From contig NZ_FOMG01000002.1 in the NCBI RefSeq assembly GCF_900112485.1, positions 124,001 through 188,000 of the forward strand: a stretch of DNA of 64,000 nt, given 5' to 3'. The stretch is from Clostridium uliginosum (GTDB lineage: Bacteria; Bacillota; Clostridia; Clostridiales; Clostridiaceae). The stretch's first letter is position 1. Every line of letters starts with the position of its first letter. Below the pieces are notes generated by a model. It searched no databases, was not told the DNA's origin, and saw only the letters and a list, made by a program, of their open reading frames with translations. This document shows, piece by piece, positions 19,081 through 29,522 of this stretch. A program made the translations under genes and the position numbers.

Positions 19081-19117
19081 CTCCTCTACTGTTATTATTA
19101 TTCTATATAAAAAAATA

Positions 19118-19166
19118 GAACCTATATAAATAGACTCTTTTTATAAGTGTCTATTTATATAGGTTC
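19118..19166 (-). terminator. Intrinsic terminator after mgsA
   Basis: Stem of about 18 bp (GAACCTATATAAATAGAC with GTCTATTTATATAGGTTC), then a T run on the minus strand. It lies downstream of mgsA and upstream of the spoIVFA-like gene. Confidence 0.85.
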
Positions 19167-19235
19167 CATTTTAAATATCCTAAAGACTTTTTTATAATTT
19201 AAGTCTTTGTAGCGCAAATTACTAAAGTTCTATTT

Positions 19236-19292
19236 AGACATATTCAAAAAAATAACTAGTTAGTATGCTAATCTATTTTCTTTAATATACCT
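19236..19292. repeat. Family A palindromic repeat, short form
   Basis: Starts AGACATATTCAAAAAAATAA, then CTAGTTAGTATGCTAATCTA, and ends TTTTCTTTAATATACCT. It is 10 bp from the mgsA stop codon. Confidence 0.75.
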
Positions 19293-19301
19293 TATAGATG
19301 C

Positions 19302-19661
19302 TTAAAATTCTTTAATTACAATATTGGCTGTAGCTACATTAGTAACCACAGGTACATTGTGTACATCACATACTCTTAATAGAGCTGATACATCTGGTTC
19401 ATGTGGTTGTGCTGTAAGTGGATCTCTAAAGAATATTACTAAGTTAATTGTCCCTTCAGCAATACGCCCACCTAATTGTTGATCTCCCCCATATGGACCG
19501 GATAGATATCTTTTCACTTTTAGTCCTGTAACTTCAGATATCATTTTTCCTGTGGTACCAGTTGCTACTAATTCATACTTAGATAAAATTTCTTTATGTT
19601 GCTTAGCAAATTCTATAATTTCATGTTTTTTCTTATCATGTGCTATTAACGCAATTCTCAT
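19302..19661 (-). CDS. mgsA: Methylglyoxal synthase
   Basis: 119 residues, the compact family length. Converts dihydroxyacetone phosphate to methylglyoxal and phosphate, a glycolytic bypass when phosphate is short. Seen are [11 protein letters not shown], the phosphate loop VATGTTG, the active-site stretch [12 protein letters not shown] with its catalytic Asp, [14 protein letters not shown] and [14 protein letters not shown] 19661 follows AAAGGGGTG. It stands alone, with its own terminator downstream. Confidence 0.95.
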   Translation of the reverse strand: MRIALIAHDKKKHEIIEFAKQHKEILSKYELVATGTTGKMISEVTGLKVKRYLSGPYGGDQQLGGRIAEGTINLVIFFRDPLTAQPHEPDVSALLRVCDVHNVPVVTNVATANIVIKEF

Positions 19662-19770
19662 ATTTCCACACCCCTTTTAAAGCATTTAAAATAATATAAT
19701 AAATCAAATATTTATACTATATTTTGTTTCACACATTAATATAAATTTTATTATTTTTTAAAGATGCCTA

Positions 19771-19870
19771 ATATATACGTTCTAATTAATTATTTATAAA
19801 ATTAACTTCTAGTTAAATGCTAGACACTCTGAACAAATTTAAATAAACACTAATTTTAAAAACGTATATA
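19771..19870. repeat. Family C palindromic repeat, copy 1
   Basis: About 100 bp with inverted ends (TATACGTTCTAATTA and TTTTAAAAACGTATATA). The middle AATTAACTTCTAG, CTAGACACT and GAACAAATTTAAATAAACA is shared, with changes, with 52969-53078. Confidence 0.65.
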
Positions 19871-19876
19871 TCTAAG

Positions 19877-21010
19877 TTAAAAATATATTTTTTTTCTTCT
19901 CATACCAACATTTAATACTAATGCTACTGACATAACAGTAGTAAGTAATGAACTACCACCATAACTAATTAAAGGTAAAGTTATACCTGTAATTGGTAAC
20001 AACCCTACTGTCATTCCCACATTTTGTAATATAGCAAATAAAAAATATGACACTATTCCAATACATATAACAGAACCAAAAATATCTTTTGAAGTTCGTG
20101 CTATAGAAATCATTTTATAAATTAGAAATCCATATAGAGTCAATAAAAGCATTGCTCCTAACAATCCCCATTGTTCTGCTATAGCTGAAAATACGAAGTC
20201 TGTCTGTACTTCTGGAACATTTTGAGCTGCATATCCCGTAGTTCCATCATTTTTTAAAGAAGGTCTACTTCCAAGTATCCCACCTGAACCTATACCTATC
20301 AACGACTGAGTTAAGTGATACCCTGATGTAGCATCAGCAGCCTCAGGATTTAAAAAAGCTGTAAATCTTTGCTTTTGATATGGTTGTATAACCCCTGAAT
20401 TCCATACTATTATAATAGCCAATACTAATGCTAAAAGACCTCCTCCAATAACCTTCATATTCAAACCTACAGTATAAAATATACCTAATACTATGAAAAA
20501 ACAAACCATTGTCATTCCCATATCTGGTTGAGTAACTATGAATATAACTGGAACCATTGCATAAAACACCAGAATGAAAAAGTTCTTAACATTATTTATT
20601 TCACCATCCATCTCATCTAGTTTTTTAGCTAACATTAATATAATTCCTATCTTTGCAATTTCTGCTGGTTGAAGATGAATTGGCCCAAAATTAAGCCACC
20701 CTCTTGCTCCATTAACAACTACTCCTGCAAACTTTGTTATCAAAAGTAACACTACAGAACCCCAATAAAAAATTGGTACATAGTCAAAAATTATTGTATA
20801 ATCTACTGCAACAAAAAAATATAATGCAACTACAGATATTATAAGCCAAACAAGTTGGGTTCTAGCAATCGTAAATGCAGAATCGGGATTACCTTTTGTA
20901 CAAAGATATAAATTTAATACTCCATATAGAATTAAAAGCATTGTAGAAATTAATATAGTCTTATCAATTTCTTTAATTAATCTTAAATCAATTTTTAAAT
21001 TTCTAAACAA
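19877..21010 (-). CDS. rodA: Rod-shape SEDS glycosyltransferase RodA
   Basis: 377 residues from the TTG at 21010, which lies seven bases after GAGG. An ATG at 21049 lacks a ribosome-binding site. SEDS polymerase with ten membrane helices that builds peptidoglycan from lipid II together with a class B PBP. Typical patterns are GARGWLNFGPIHLQPAEIAK, VTQPDMG, VQTDFVFSAIAEQWG with the catalytic Asp, and the terminal PLISYGGSSLLTTVMSVALVL. Directly downstream of minE and close to the PBP and mreBCD genes, so an elongation role is likely. SpoVE/FtsW-type function cannot be excluded by sequence alone. Confidence 0.92.
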   Translation of the reverse strand: MFRNLKIDLRLIKEIDKTILISTMLLILYGVLNLYLCTKGNPDSAFTIARTQLVWLIISVVALYFFVAVDYTIIFDYVPIFYWGSVVLLLITKFAGVVVNGARGWLNFGPIHLQPAEIAKIGIILMLAKKLDEMDGEINNVKNFFILVFYAMVPVIFIVTQPDMGMTMVCFFIVLGIFYTVGLNMKVIGGGLLALVLAIIIVWNSGVIQPYQKQRFTAFLNPEAADATSGYHLTQSLIGIGSGGILGSRPSLKNDGTTGYAAQNVPEVQTDFVFSAIAEQWGLLGAMLLLTLYGFLIYKMISIARTSKDIFGSVICIGIVSYFLFAILQNVGMTVGLLPITGITLPLISYGGSSLLTTVMSVALVLNVGMRRKKIYF

Positions 21011-21167
21011 TTTCTCACCTCGAGTAAATAGAGATTTTATAATAATCATTATAGTATATTATGTTTCTCTATAAAAAACTATCTATTCAAGAAATTATAA
21101 TAAAATCTTAATAATCTTATATCAATTTTATATAATATCTTGAGTCTCTATAAAACTAAGTTTTATT

Positions 21168-21434
21168 TTATCTTCTTATATTTTTAATAGGAATATTTGC
21201 AATTAATGCAGAGGCGTTTTCTCCTTCAATATCATCACTTTTATTTACAGATATCTCAACATCATCTACCTGTATTTCTATATATTTAGATATTACTGCA
21301 AGTATTTCTTTTCTTATTTTTTCCAACGTCTCTACAGGAATTTCACCTCTATCATGTATAAGAATAAGTTTTAATCTATCCTTTGCCACTTCTTTTGGTG
21401 TTGGTTTACTACTCAATCCCCTGAAAAATCCCAT
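21168..21434 (-). CDS. minE: Cell division topological specificity factor MinE
   Basis: 88 residues. MinE stimulates the MinD ATPase and restricts MinCD to the poles. Recognised by ASRL-type pattern KEVAKDRLKLILIHDRGEIP near the start, LEKIRKEILAVISKYIEI in the middle and VEISVNKSDDI near the end. Last gene of minC-minD-minE, 11 bases after minD. MinE is retained in clostridia but absent from Bacillus, which suits the organism call. Confidence 0.93.
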   Translation of the reverse strand: MGFFRGLSSKPTPKEVAKDRLKLILIHDRGEIPVETLEKIRKEILAVISKYIEIQVDDVEISVNKSDDIEGENASALIANIPIKNIRR

Positions 21435-21445
21435 ATCTATGCCCC

Positions 21446-22243
21446 CTATTTACGCTTAAATAGCTTAATTAATGATGTGAAAAATCCTGCTTGTTCTTGA
21501 TGTAAGTTCATAATTTCAATTTTTTCACCAGTAATTCTTTTTCCTATATTCTTAAAAGCTTGCCCTGAAAATGATCCTTCTTCTAAAACAATAGGCTCTC
21601 CCTTATTAGTAGAAACAGTTATGTTCTTATCATCTGGGACAACTCCTAACAATTCAATTGATAGAGTTTCTATAATATCAGTTATGTCAAGCATATCTCC
21701 ATTTTTAGTCATTTCATAATTTAGTCTATTTATTATTAACTTATGATCCTCCAGTCCTTTTGCATCTAGTTTTCCAATAACTCTATCTGCATCTCTAACT
21801 GATGTTATTTCTGGATTTACAACAACAATAGCACTATCTGCTCCTATAACTGCATTTTCAAATCCTTGTTCTATTCCTGCTGGTGAATCTATTATTACAT
21901 AATCAAATTCTTCTTTAAGCTCATTTACTATTTTTAACATTTCTTGTGGACTTATATCATCCTTATCTTTTGTTTGAGCTGTAGGTAATAAACATAGATT
22001 TTGAAATCTCTTATCTTTTATAAGAGCTTGCTTCAATCTACATCTACCTTCTATTACATCAATTATTGTATATACTATTCTGTTTTCTAGACCTAATAAT
22101 ACATCTAAATTTCTAAGTCCTGTATCTCCATCAATAACTACTACTCTTTTTCCAATTGCAGCTAAAGCTGTACCTATATTAGCTGTCGTGGTTGTTTTTC
22201 CAACTCCACCTTTGCCTGAAGTTACTACGATAGATTCTCCCAT
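21446..22243 (-). CDS. minD: Septum-site determining ATPase MinD
   Basis: 265 residues. Membrane-bound ParA-type ATPase that recruits MinC. It starts MGESIVVTSGKGGVGKTTTT, with the deviant Walker A, and has VVIDGDTGLRNLD (switch I), YVIIDSPAGIE (switch II) and a C-terminal amphipathic helix (FFTSLIKLFKRK) that inserts into the membrane. The ATG lies after GAAGGAG. Middle gene of the min operon. Confidence 0.97.
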   Translation of the reverse strand: MGESIVVTSGKGGVGKTTTTANIGTALAAIGKRVVVIDGDTGLRNLDVLLGLENRIVYTIIDVIEGRCRLKQALIKDKRFQNLCLLPTAQTKDKDDISPQEMLKIVNELKEEFDYVIIDSPAGIEQGFENAVIGADSAIVVVNPEITSVRDADRVIGKLDAKGLEDHKLIINRLNYEMTKNGDMLDITDIIETLSIELLGVVPDDKNITVSTNKGEPIVLEEGSFSGQAFKNIGKRITGEKIEIMNLHQEQAGFFTSLIKLFKRK

Positions 22244-22268
22244 TTAACATTCTCCTTCGACCTTATAT

Positions 22269-22913
22269 TTATATATATTTATTTGGTAAATATGGTTCAA
22301 CTATAATTATACCATCTTTAATTTTTGCTAATTCAGGATATTGTGGTTTTTCTATATCATCTGGTGAAATAGTTATTACATCTGCAATTCTTAAAATTTC
22401 TGGTTGCAGTAAAAAAGCAGCAATAACAGATTTTCTATTACCAGTATTACCAGCATTCACACACCCTTTTATAGCTCCTAAAACAATTACATTTCCACTT
22501 GCATGAACTTCTGCTCCACTATTAACATCACCAATTATAACTATATTTCCTTGGTAATTTATACATTGTCCACCCCTAATAGTACGTCTTATAAATTTAG
22601 TTTTTCCTTCATATACACCATTGAACATTTTCATTTGTTTACCATTGTCTTCTTGATCTATTTGTTCAAAAATAATTTCTTTTAATTCTATTTCATTTAA
22701 AAGTACTTCTTTAAGTTGTTCAATATTTTTTTTATTAATTAAACTTAAATTCAAATTTAAAATTAAGGTTGTATCTTTATAAAAATTCTTGCCTTTTGAA
22801 AGTTTTTTCACTAAAATTTCAAGCATATCTTCAAAACAACTAAATTTCTCCATATCAATTGTTGCATTTATACCTTCTTTATTACCTTTTATCAAAACAC
22901 CATCATTATGCAT
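22269..22913 (-). CDS. minC: Septum-site determining protein MinC
   Basis: About 214 residues. Inhibits FtsZ assembly. The N-terminal FtsZ-interacting half is poorly conserved (GVLIKGNKEGINATIDME). The C-terminal beta-helix is clear: RTIRGGQCINYQGNIVIIGD, VNSGAEVHASGNVIVLGAIK and AGNTGNRKSVIAAFLLQP. The in-frame TTG at 22925 lies inside the ribosome-binding site GGAGGTAGCA; the ATG at 22913 is properly spaced and is used. A long folded leader precedes the gene. Confidence 0.95.
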   Translation of the reverse strand: MHNDGVLIKGNKEGINATIDMEKFSCFEDMLEILVKKLSKGKNFYKDTTLILNLNLSLINKKNIEQLKEVLLNEIELKEIIFEQIDQEDNGKQMKMFNGVYEGKTKFIRRTIRGGQCINYQGNIVIIGDVNSGAEVHASGNVIVLGAIKGCVNAGNTGNRKSVIAAFLLQPEILRIADVITISPDDIEKPQYPELAKIKDGIIIVEPYLPNKYI

Positions 22914-22922
22914 TGCTACCTC

Positions 22923-23150
22923 CAATCAAGTGATTCTTAGTCTCAGGTGACGTAGCTTTATAAGAAAGACTTTATTTTTACCATCTGAGTCTTAGAAGAA
23001 CTTCTCTCCTCACAGTTGTTCGTCAAGTAAGTTCGAGAATCCAAATACAAGATTTAAACTCTCACTTATCCAGGCGCATAGCACTGCTTAAGTTCTACTT
23101 TTATAGATAAGTAGGCAGTATTAGCAATGATAGCGGTCGGATAAATTTTA
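22923..23150 (-). ncRNA. Candidate structured 5' leader of the min operon
   Basis: On the minus strand TTATCC (23140-23145) can pair with GGATAA (23066-23071). Inside are ACTGC/GCAGT and TACTT/AAGTA-type stems. Next comes a hairpin with AAGTGAGAG and TTCTCGAACTT (23029-23067). Last is a long stem beside the ribosome-binding site in which TTCTAAGACTCAG pairs with CTGAGACTAAGAA. The layout resembles an aptamer plus expression platform, but it matches no class I know. Confidence 0.4.
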
Positions 23151-23252
23151 TATATAAAAAATCTATTAATATTTCATTTTTGTAAATACTACAACCTAGT
23201 TTAAATTATAACATTATTCTAATATTTTTGTATATATTTTTAATTAGTTTTA

Positions 23253-23384
23253 AGCATATGAAATAAAATTACTAGGTGAAGTAATAATAAAAAAATAGAA
23301 ACAACATCTATTTCAGAAGACTAGAAAAATTTCACTAATAGCTTCTTCCACAAATGTTATTTCTATTTCTTTTTTTGAATATAC
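23253..23384. repeat. Family A-related palindrome, diverged
   Basis: Ends AGCATATGAAATAAAATTAC and TTTCTTTTTTTGAATATAC resemble family A. Inside, AGAAACAACAT pairs with ATGTTATTTCT and GAAGA with TCTTC. It lies downstream of the PBP gene in the minus direction. Confidence 0.5.
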
Positions 23385-23460
23385 ATCATACAATTAAATT
23401 ATTTGTATGATAAGACAGACGCCTTATTTTAATTTAATTTTGTACGTTTTTAGATCAAGT

Positions 23461-26403
23461 TTAATCTTTAATTTTAGTTAAAGTCTCATTTTTAGCATTA
23501 CTTGCACTTTCTGTCTGAATCTGTTCTTTAGTCTTTGAATATGGATTATCAATAACATATTTTTTGAAAGAAGCTGATTCTGAAGCATAATTTGGCCTCT
23601 CTTGTAATAGTTCATCTTTAAAATAGGCTTCATAAACTGCTCTAACTGCTGGTGCAATGTATCCACCATGACCTCCATCAAACACTACTGCAACTACAGC
23701 TATTTTAGGATCATCGACTGGAGCATAACTTATATATGTTGCATAAGGTGATCTTCCTCTTTCATGTTGATCTTCTGCAAAGTCTGCTGTACCAGTTTTA
23801 CCAGCTGTTGGGATTGGGAAGCCTGCAAATGCTGCTTTTGCTGTACCACCTTCTTCATTATTAACCGCTGACATACCTTCTTTAATAACCTTTAATGTAC
23901 TATCTTTAATATCTATTTTATTTAAAACTTCTGAATTAAATTCTTGTACTACATTCCCATCATTATCTGTAACCTTATCTACCAAATGAAGTTTATATCT
24001 TGTTCCACCATTTGCAAGTGTGGAAACATAAGAAACTAATTGTAGTGGAGTAAAGTTATTCATACTTTGACCTATAGATGCATAAACAAGTTGACCAGGT
24101 GTTTTTATTTCTCCAGACTTATCATTAATCGTAAACTGTGCTATACTCTCTGCTACAGTTGATGCTTGATTATCTAAATTTGCTTTCTTTCCTGATGCTT
24201 CAAACTTTTGCACTCTACTCTTATATTCATCAGAATGTTCCATTATATTTTTAACATCCTTTTTAACATCCTTAGCAAAATCATCATGACTTAATTGCTT
24301 TTCATCAGTTCCAACTTTACTTAAAATGTCTGAAACCTTATCTTTTATGGATTGTTTAGCACTCTTAACTTCTTCATTATCATCTTCTGATACTCTTATA
24401 TCAAATGGAATGAAAGTAGCTCCCGTTCCTTTATACTCACCTTTTTCTAAATAATCAACTAGTTCATATTTATCATATGCTATAGATATCTCTTTCCATG
24501 ATTTAAAATTATATGTTTGACCAAAACTTTCTTCTATTTCTATTCCAGTTGTATGTTTTTCTTTGCTATTAGGATCAAAACCTAATCCAAATTGCCAAGC
24601 ATATTTTGCAATAGAATCTAATGCACTAGGGTCCCCTCCATTTAACTTATATAATTTATATGCAGTTTCATAGAAGTAATAGTTAATAGAATCTTGTATT
24701 GCTTTCGCTAACCCTACTGGTCCATAAGTAAAACCACCATTCCTGTACTCTATACCTGATGGAGCAAACCCCTTACCAAATGTTTCAGGATGTTCATCAA
24801 ACTTACCTCTATCTACAATAATTTCATCTGGCTTTATTGCACCTGATTCTATACCTGCAACAGCTGTAAGTGGCTTAAATGTAGAGCCCGGTGGAATTAA
24901 TGACATTGTAGCATAGTTATAAACTGCACTTGGATATAAATAATTTTTATCTGTTCTGTATCCATCTTTCATTGGGAATAAATCCTCTACAGTTTTATTT
25001 AATCCCATTCTTTGTATTAATTCTTTTCCAAAAGCATCTAAGTCAGGATTAAAATATTTCTTGTATTCCTCTGGTGTTAACTTTCCTGGAACTGTAAACA
25101 AATTCGGATTAAAACTAGGATAACTTACTAAAGATAAAATTCTTCCTGTTTTAACCTCAACTGCAATTAATGCTCCTCTTGTTGCATTTTTATAAGAATA
25201 ACCATTATCCGAAGAATTGGTTTGTATATTCTTAATTCCATCTGCTAAAGCCTGTTCTGATGCATACTGAATATTATCATCTATTGTAAGATGAACATCA
25301 TTGCCTGGATAAGATTCAAGTTTAAATAATTCTTCAGTTACTCTTCCCTGAGAATTTACTTTAACAGTAGTTCCTCCCTTAACGCCTTTTAATTGTTCTT
25401 CAAATGAGGATTCTATTCCTGTTTTACCTATTAAATCTGATGAAACATCATATCCTCTAAGTTGATAGTTTTCTGTTTTAGAACTATCAATAGATGATAC
25501 ATATCCTAACACAGAAGATGCTAATTCATTATTAGGATAATATCTTATTGGTTCTAAACTAACACCTATACCAGGTAAATCAATAAGTTTTTGATATACT
25601 ACAATTGCAGTATCTTTCTTAATATTACTTGCAATAGTTACAGCTTTATAACCTTTAAAGCTCTGCATTTTTATAGCATCTTTTATAACTATAAAATTTC
25701 TAATATCCTTTAAAGAATACCCATTATTTAATAAAATATTTGTTATTTCTTTTCCATCCATTTTATCATATATTTTACTTTGTTCTTTTGTAGGATTTGG
25801 ATCAACACTAGAAATTAAATTATAACTTTTAACCAAATAGTAAAAAGTATCTTCAGCACTTATTTTGGCTAATTCATTATCTACTTTTTCAATTTGTTTA
25901 TCGCTTAATTCCTCGACACCTTTAAATAACTCTTTTTGTATTGAATCATTTAATCCTCTATCTCTTTTAAATCTTATTTCTTCATGCTTTTTTGAATCTG
26001 CATCTGATGTTTTATATTCAAAGTATATGTTATTATTATCATCTATTTTTAAAAATAAATTATCTTGAAAAGCCTCATTATTTTCATTCAGTATTTTTAA
26101 AAGTTCACTCGTTGTAGAATAAAATTGTTTATCTGCATCAGTAGTCTTTGTATATGTTAATGCATATGTTTGTATATTGGTAGCTAATATATTACCATTT
26201 TGATCATATATCTTTCCTCTAGGAGCTTTTTCTGATACGAATCTTGTAGAATTAGCATTTGCTTTTTCTTTATAGTTATCATAATTTAAAATTTGAAGAT
26301 ATATTAACTTTGTAGTAATTGCACCAAAGATTATAAACATAATAATAGACAAAACTTTATATCTAGAAAATTTTTTTTTCTTTGTTGGCTTATTTACTAT
26401 CAT
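23461..26403 (-). CDS. mrdA: Class B penicillin-binding protein 2 (elongation transpeptidase)
   Basis: 980 residues, against about 600-720 in most phyla. Membrane-anchored transpeptidase that cross-links peptidoglycan with RodA. One N-terminal helix (about 17-37) is followed by the pedestal with PRGKIYDQNGNILATN and then the catalytic domain. The motifs are S507-T-F-K (PPGSTFKP), S572-I-N (DSINYYF) and K869-T-G (AGKTGTAD). The 297-residue gap between SxN and KTG includes a charged insert of at least 100 residues (about 690-790). Overlaps mreD by four bases, in the mreB-mreC-mreD-PBP order. ATG follows GGAGGTTTAA. Confidence 0.93.
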   Translation of the reverse strand: MIVNKPTKKKKFSRYKVLSIIMFIIFGAITTKLIYLQILNYDNYKEKANANSTRFVSEKAPRGKIYDQNGNILATNIQTYALTYTKTTDADKQFYSTTSELLKILNENNEAFQDNLFLKIDDNNNIYFEYKTSDADSKKHEEIRFKRDRGLNDSIQKELFKGVEELSDKQIEKVDNELAKISAEDTFYYLVKSYNLISSVDPNPTKEQSKIYDKMDGKEITNILLNNGYSLKDIRNFIVIKDAIKMQSFKGYKAVTIASNIKKDTAIVVYQKLIDLPGIGVSLEPIRYYPNNELASSVLGYVSSIDSSKTENYQLRGYDVSSDLIGKTGIESSFEEQLKGVKGGTTVKVNSQGRVTEELFKLESYPGNDVHLTIDDNIQYASEQALADGIKNIQTNSSDNGYSYKNATRGALIAVEVKTGRILSLVSYPSFNPNLFTVPGKLTPEEYKKYFNPDLDAFGKELIQRMGLNKTVEDLFPMKDGYRTDKNYLYPSAVYNYATMSLIPPGSTFKPLTAVAGIESGAIKPDEIIVDRGKFDEHPETFGKGFAPSGIEYRNGGFTYGPVGLAKAIQDSINYYFYETAYKLYKLNGGDPSALDSIAKYAWQFGLGFDPNSKEKHTTGIEIEESFGQTYNFKSWKEISIAYDKYELVDYLEKGEYKGTGATFIPFDIRVSEDDNEEVKSAKQSIKDKVSDILSKVGTDEKQLSHDDFAKDVKKDVKNIMEHSDEYKSRVQKFEASGKKANLDNQASTVAESIAQFTINDKSGEIKTPGQLVYASIGQSMNNFTPLQLVSYVSTLANGGTRYKLHLVDKVTDNDGNVVQEFNSEVLNKIDIKDSTLKVIKEGMSAVNNEEGGTAKAAFAGFPIPTAGKTGTADFAEDQHERGRSPYATYISYAPVDDPKIAVVAVVFDGGHGGYIAPAVRAVYEAYFKDELLQERPNYASESASFKKYVIDNPYSKTKEQIQTESASNAKNETLTKIKD

Positions 26404-26891
26404 TTAAACCTCCATGGACGTCTTTTATATTCCTCATTAGGAATTTTCATCACTAATCTATACCCAAGGAACATTATTACTGCATTATATAATCCCATAA
26501 TAAAACTTCTTGTTAAATCAACTCTTATCTTTATAAGATAAAATATTATAAAAATTCCTATGTATTTTAATAAAGTAATAATAAAAACTGAAATTACAGG
26601 TATTAATCTCTTACTTTTAAATATGCTTTCTCCAATTATACTGGCTAATAAACATAAAAGTAAATTCAAAAATGAATTTACTCCAAAGCCATTGAAAAAG
26701 AATATATCTTGTAATACTCCACTTAATACCCCTATAAAAACAGCTTTTGATTTTCCATTTATAAGTGCATATGCAATAGCAAATGTAAATAATAAACTTG
26801 GATATATTCCATTAATTGAAAAAAAAGGCACTAAAGAATTATCCAGTATAACTAATGCTATAGAAACTAATGTAACTATTAATTTTTCCAT
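26400..26891 (-). CDS. mreD: Rod shape-determining protein MreD
   Basis: 163 residues, nearly all hydrophobic, with five or six membrane helices (VTLVSIALVILDNSLVPFF at the start). The pattern FGVNSFLNLLLCLLASIIGE and the position between mreC and the PBP gene support MreD, the integral-membrane member of the elongasome. Its stop overlaps the ATG of the PBP gene, so the two are coupled. Confidence 0.93.
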   Translation of the reverse strand: MEKLIVTLVSIALVILDNSLVPFFSINGIYPSLLFTFAIAYALINGKSKAVFIGVLSGVLQDIFFFNGFGVNSFLNLLLCLLASIIGESIFKSKRLIPVISVFIITLLKYIGIFIIFYLIKIRVDLTRSFIMGLYNAVIMFLGYRLVMKIPNEEYKRRPWRFK

Positions 26892-26902
26892 AATTAAAAC
26901 TC

Positions 26903-27745
26903 CTAATATTTAATTTCTCTTGTATCTTTAGGAGACACAATAAACAATTCTTCTAGTTTATTAAAATCAACATACGGCTTTACAACAGCTGTTTTCATTA
27001 CTTTTATTTTATCTTCATCAACATGAGTAACCTCTCCAATTTTAATATCTTTAGGATAAATCCCACCTACTCCAGAAGTCATAATTACATCACCTTCTTT
27101 TATATCAGAATCCATTGGAAGGCTATATACTTTTGTTAAATTTCTATTTTGGTCCTTAAATCCTTTTAAATATCCTGTTGTTTCTCTTGTGCTTTGGTCC
27201 ATAACACTAACTGCTATATTTTCATTAATTATTGATTGAACTGTGCACCAATTATTTCCAACGGTAGTTACTTGACCTACAAGTCCCTTAGCTGAAATTA
27301 CAATCATACCTTTTTTTATTCCTTTATCTTCACCTTTATTAACTTGATATCCGTCTAAAAAATTTCCACCACTATTTCCTATTATATCGCAACCTATATA
27401 ATTATAGTTGTCTTTTTCATTTGCAAAATTTACTATTTCTCTTAATCTTCCATTCTCTTCTTCTAATGCAGAGTATTCTAGTATTTTGCTCTTAAGTTCT
27501 TCATTTTTATTTACTAAATCTTTATTCTGATTTTTTACTTCTGAAAAATTTAAGAAGAAATCTAATGTTTCTTTAACTCTATCAGTAACTTTATAAATTA
27601 CCATTTGTACAGGCTTTAAAGTATTCGCCGCTCCATTTTCAATCATACTTTTATTATCTCTCTTGACAGTATAAACTATTAACCCTAAAAAGCTAACTGA
27701 CAGCACTATAATAGTTACTGCCAGTTTATTCTTAAGAAGCTTCAC
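26903..27745 (-). CDS. mreC: Rod shape-determining protein MreC
   Basis: 280 residues. One N-terminal helix (LAVTIIVLSVSFLGLIVYTV), a coiled coil (about 70-105) and a beta-rich periplasm-facing domain with NWCTVQSIINENIAVSV, GYLKGF and EGDVIMTSGVGGIYPKDIKI. MreC activates the PBP2-RodA pair. The GTG start at 27745 follows AGAGG and lies two bases after mreB's stop. Confidence 0.95.
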   Translation of the reverse strand: MKLLKNKLAVTIIVLSVSFLGLIVYTVKRDNKSMIENGAANTLKPVQMVIYKVTDRVKETLDFFLNFSEVKNQNKDLVNKNEELKSKILEYSALEEENGRLREIVNFANEKDNYNYIGCDIIGNSGGNFLDGYQVNKGEDKGIKKGMIVISAKGLVGQVTTVGNNWCTVQSIINENIAVSVMDQSTRETTGYLKGFKDQNRNLTKVYSLPMDSDIKEGDVIMTSGVGGIYPKDIKIGEVTHVDEDKIKVMKTAVVKPYVDFNKLEELFIVSPKDTREIKY

Positions 27746-27749
27746 TTAA

Positions 27750-28790
<1,041 letters not shown>

Positions 28791-29480
28791 CTATACGAGT
28801 CCTTTTTCTTTCAAACTAATAAAGCTATCTTTTCCTATTATTATGTGGTCAAGCAATTCAATTCCCATAATATTACCACACTCTTTAATCCTAAGTGTAA
28901 TATTTACATCTTCCTTACTAGGTGTTGGATCACCTGATGGATGATTATGAGCTATAATTATCTTTGCACTGCTCATATTAATTGCTTGCTTAAATATTTC
29001 TCTTGGATGAACAATAGATGTATTCAAACTTCCTTTAAAGACATCTTTTGTACCAATAATAATATTTTTTGTGTTTAAAAATATTACTTTTAATATTTCT
29101 TGTTTTAATTCACACATTTCTCCAATAAGTACCATTGCTACATCTTTTGGAGTTGTGATTTTAACATCTTTATCTGTAGATTTTAAAGTTCTAAACCTTT
29201 TAAAAAGCTCAGATAAAGCTAATATTTGAGATGCTTTTCCTTCTTTTATTCCTTTAATTGAAGTTATATTATTGAGAGATGCATTTAACACGCCATCTAG
29301 TCCCTCTAATTCTGATAGAAGTCTATTACTTAATGCGAGTACATTTTCTCCTCTAGTACCTGTTCTTAATATAATCGCCAATAATTCTGAATTACTTAAA
29401 GTTTCAGCTCCATATGATAGCAATTTTTCTTTAGGCCTTTCATTTTTAGGTATATCCTTAATTTTAAGATTACTGTACAT
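28791..29480 (-). CDS. radC: RadC/JAB-domain protein
   Basis: 229 residues. An N-terminal helix-hairpin-helix region (LSNSELLAIILRTGTRGENV) is followed by the JAB/MPN metalloprotease-like domain with IIIAHNHPSGDPTPSKED, which holds the HxH and downstream Asp that bind zinc. Historically linked to DNA repair, but its biochemical function is unproven. It sits between maf and mreB, as in many Firmicutes. Confidence 0.93.
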   Translation of the reverse strand: MYSNLKIKDIPKNERPKEKLLSYGAETLSNSELLAIILRTGTRGENVLALSNRLLSELEGLDGVLNASLNNITSIKGIKEGKASQILALSELFKRFRTLKSTDKDVKITTPKDVAMVLIGEMCELKQEILKVIFLNTKNIIIGTKDVFKGSLNTSIVHPREIFKQAINMSSAKIIIAHNHPSGDPTPSKEDVNITLRIKECGNIMGIELLDHIIIGKDSFISLKEKGLV

Positions 29481-29522
29481 TATTACACTCCTCTTAACAT
29501 AAGATACCCCATTCCCTTTTAA

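Larger units (their letters stand above)
18716..19301. other. Intergenic region: family A and B copies and a terminator
   Basis: 586 bp with no gene seen. It holds a long family A copy (18760-18992), a family B fragment (19052-19080), a terminator (19118-19166) and a short family A copy (19236-19292) next to the mgsA stop. Confidence 0.65.

Noticed and set aside
22923..23150. Known riboswitch (c-di-GMP, purine, THF, lysine, T-box) ahead of minC
   Set aside because: None of the conserved cores of these classes can be found in the leader.
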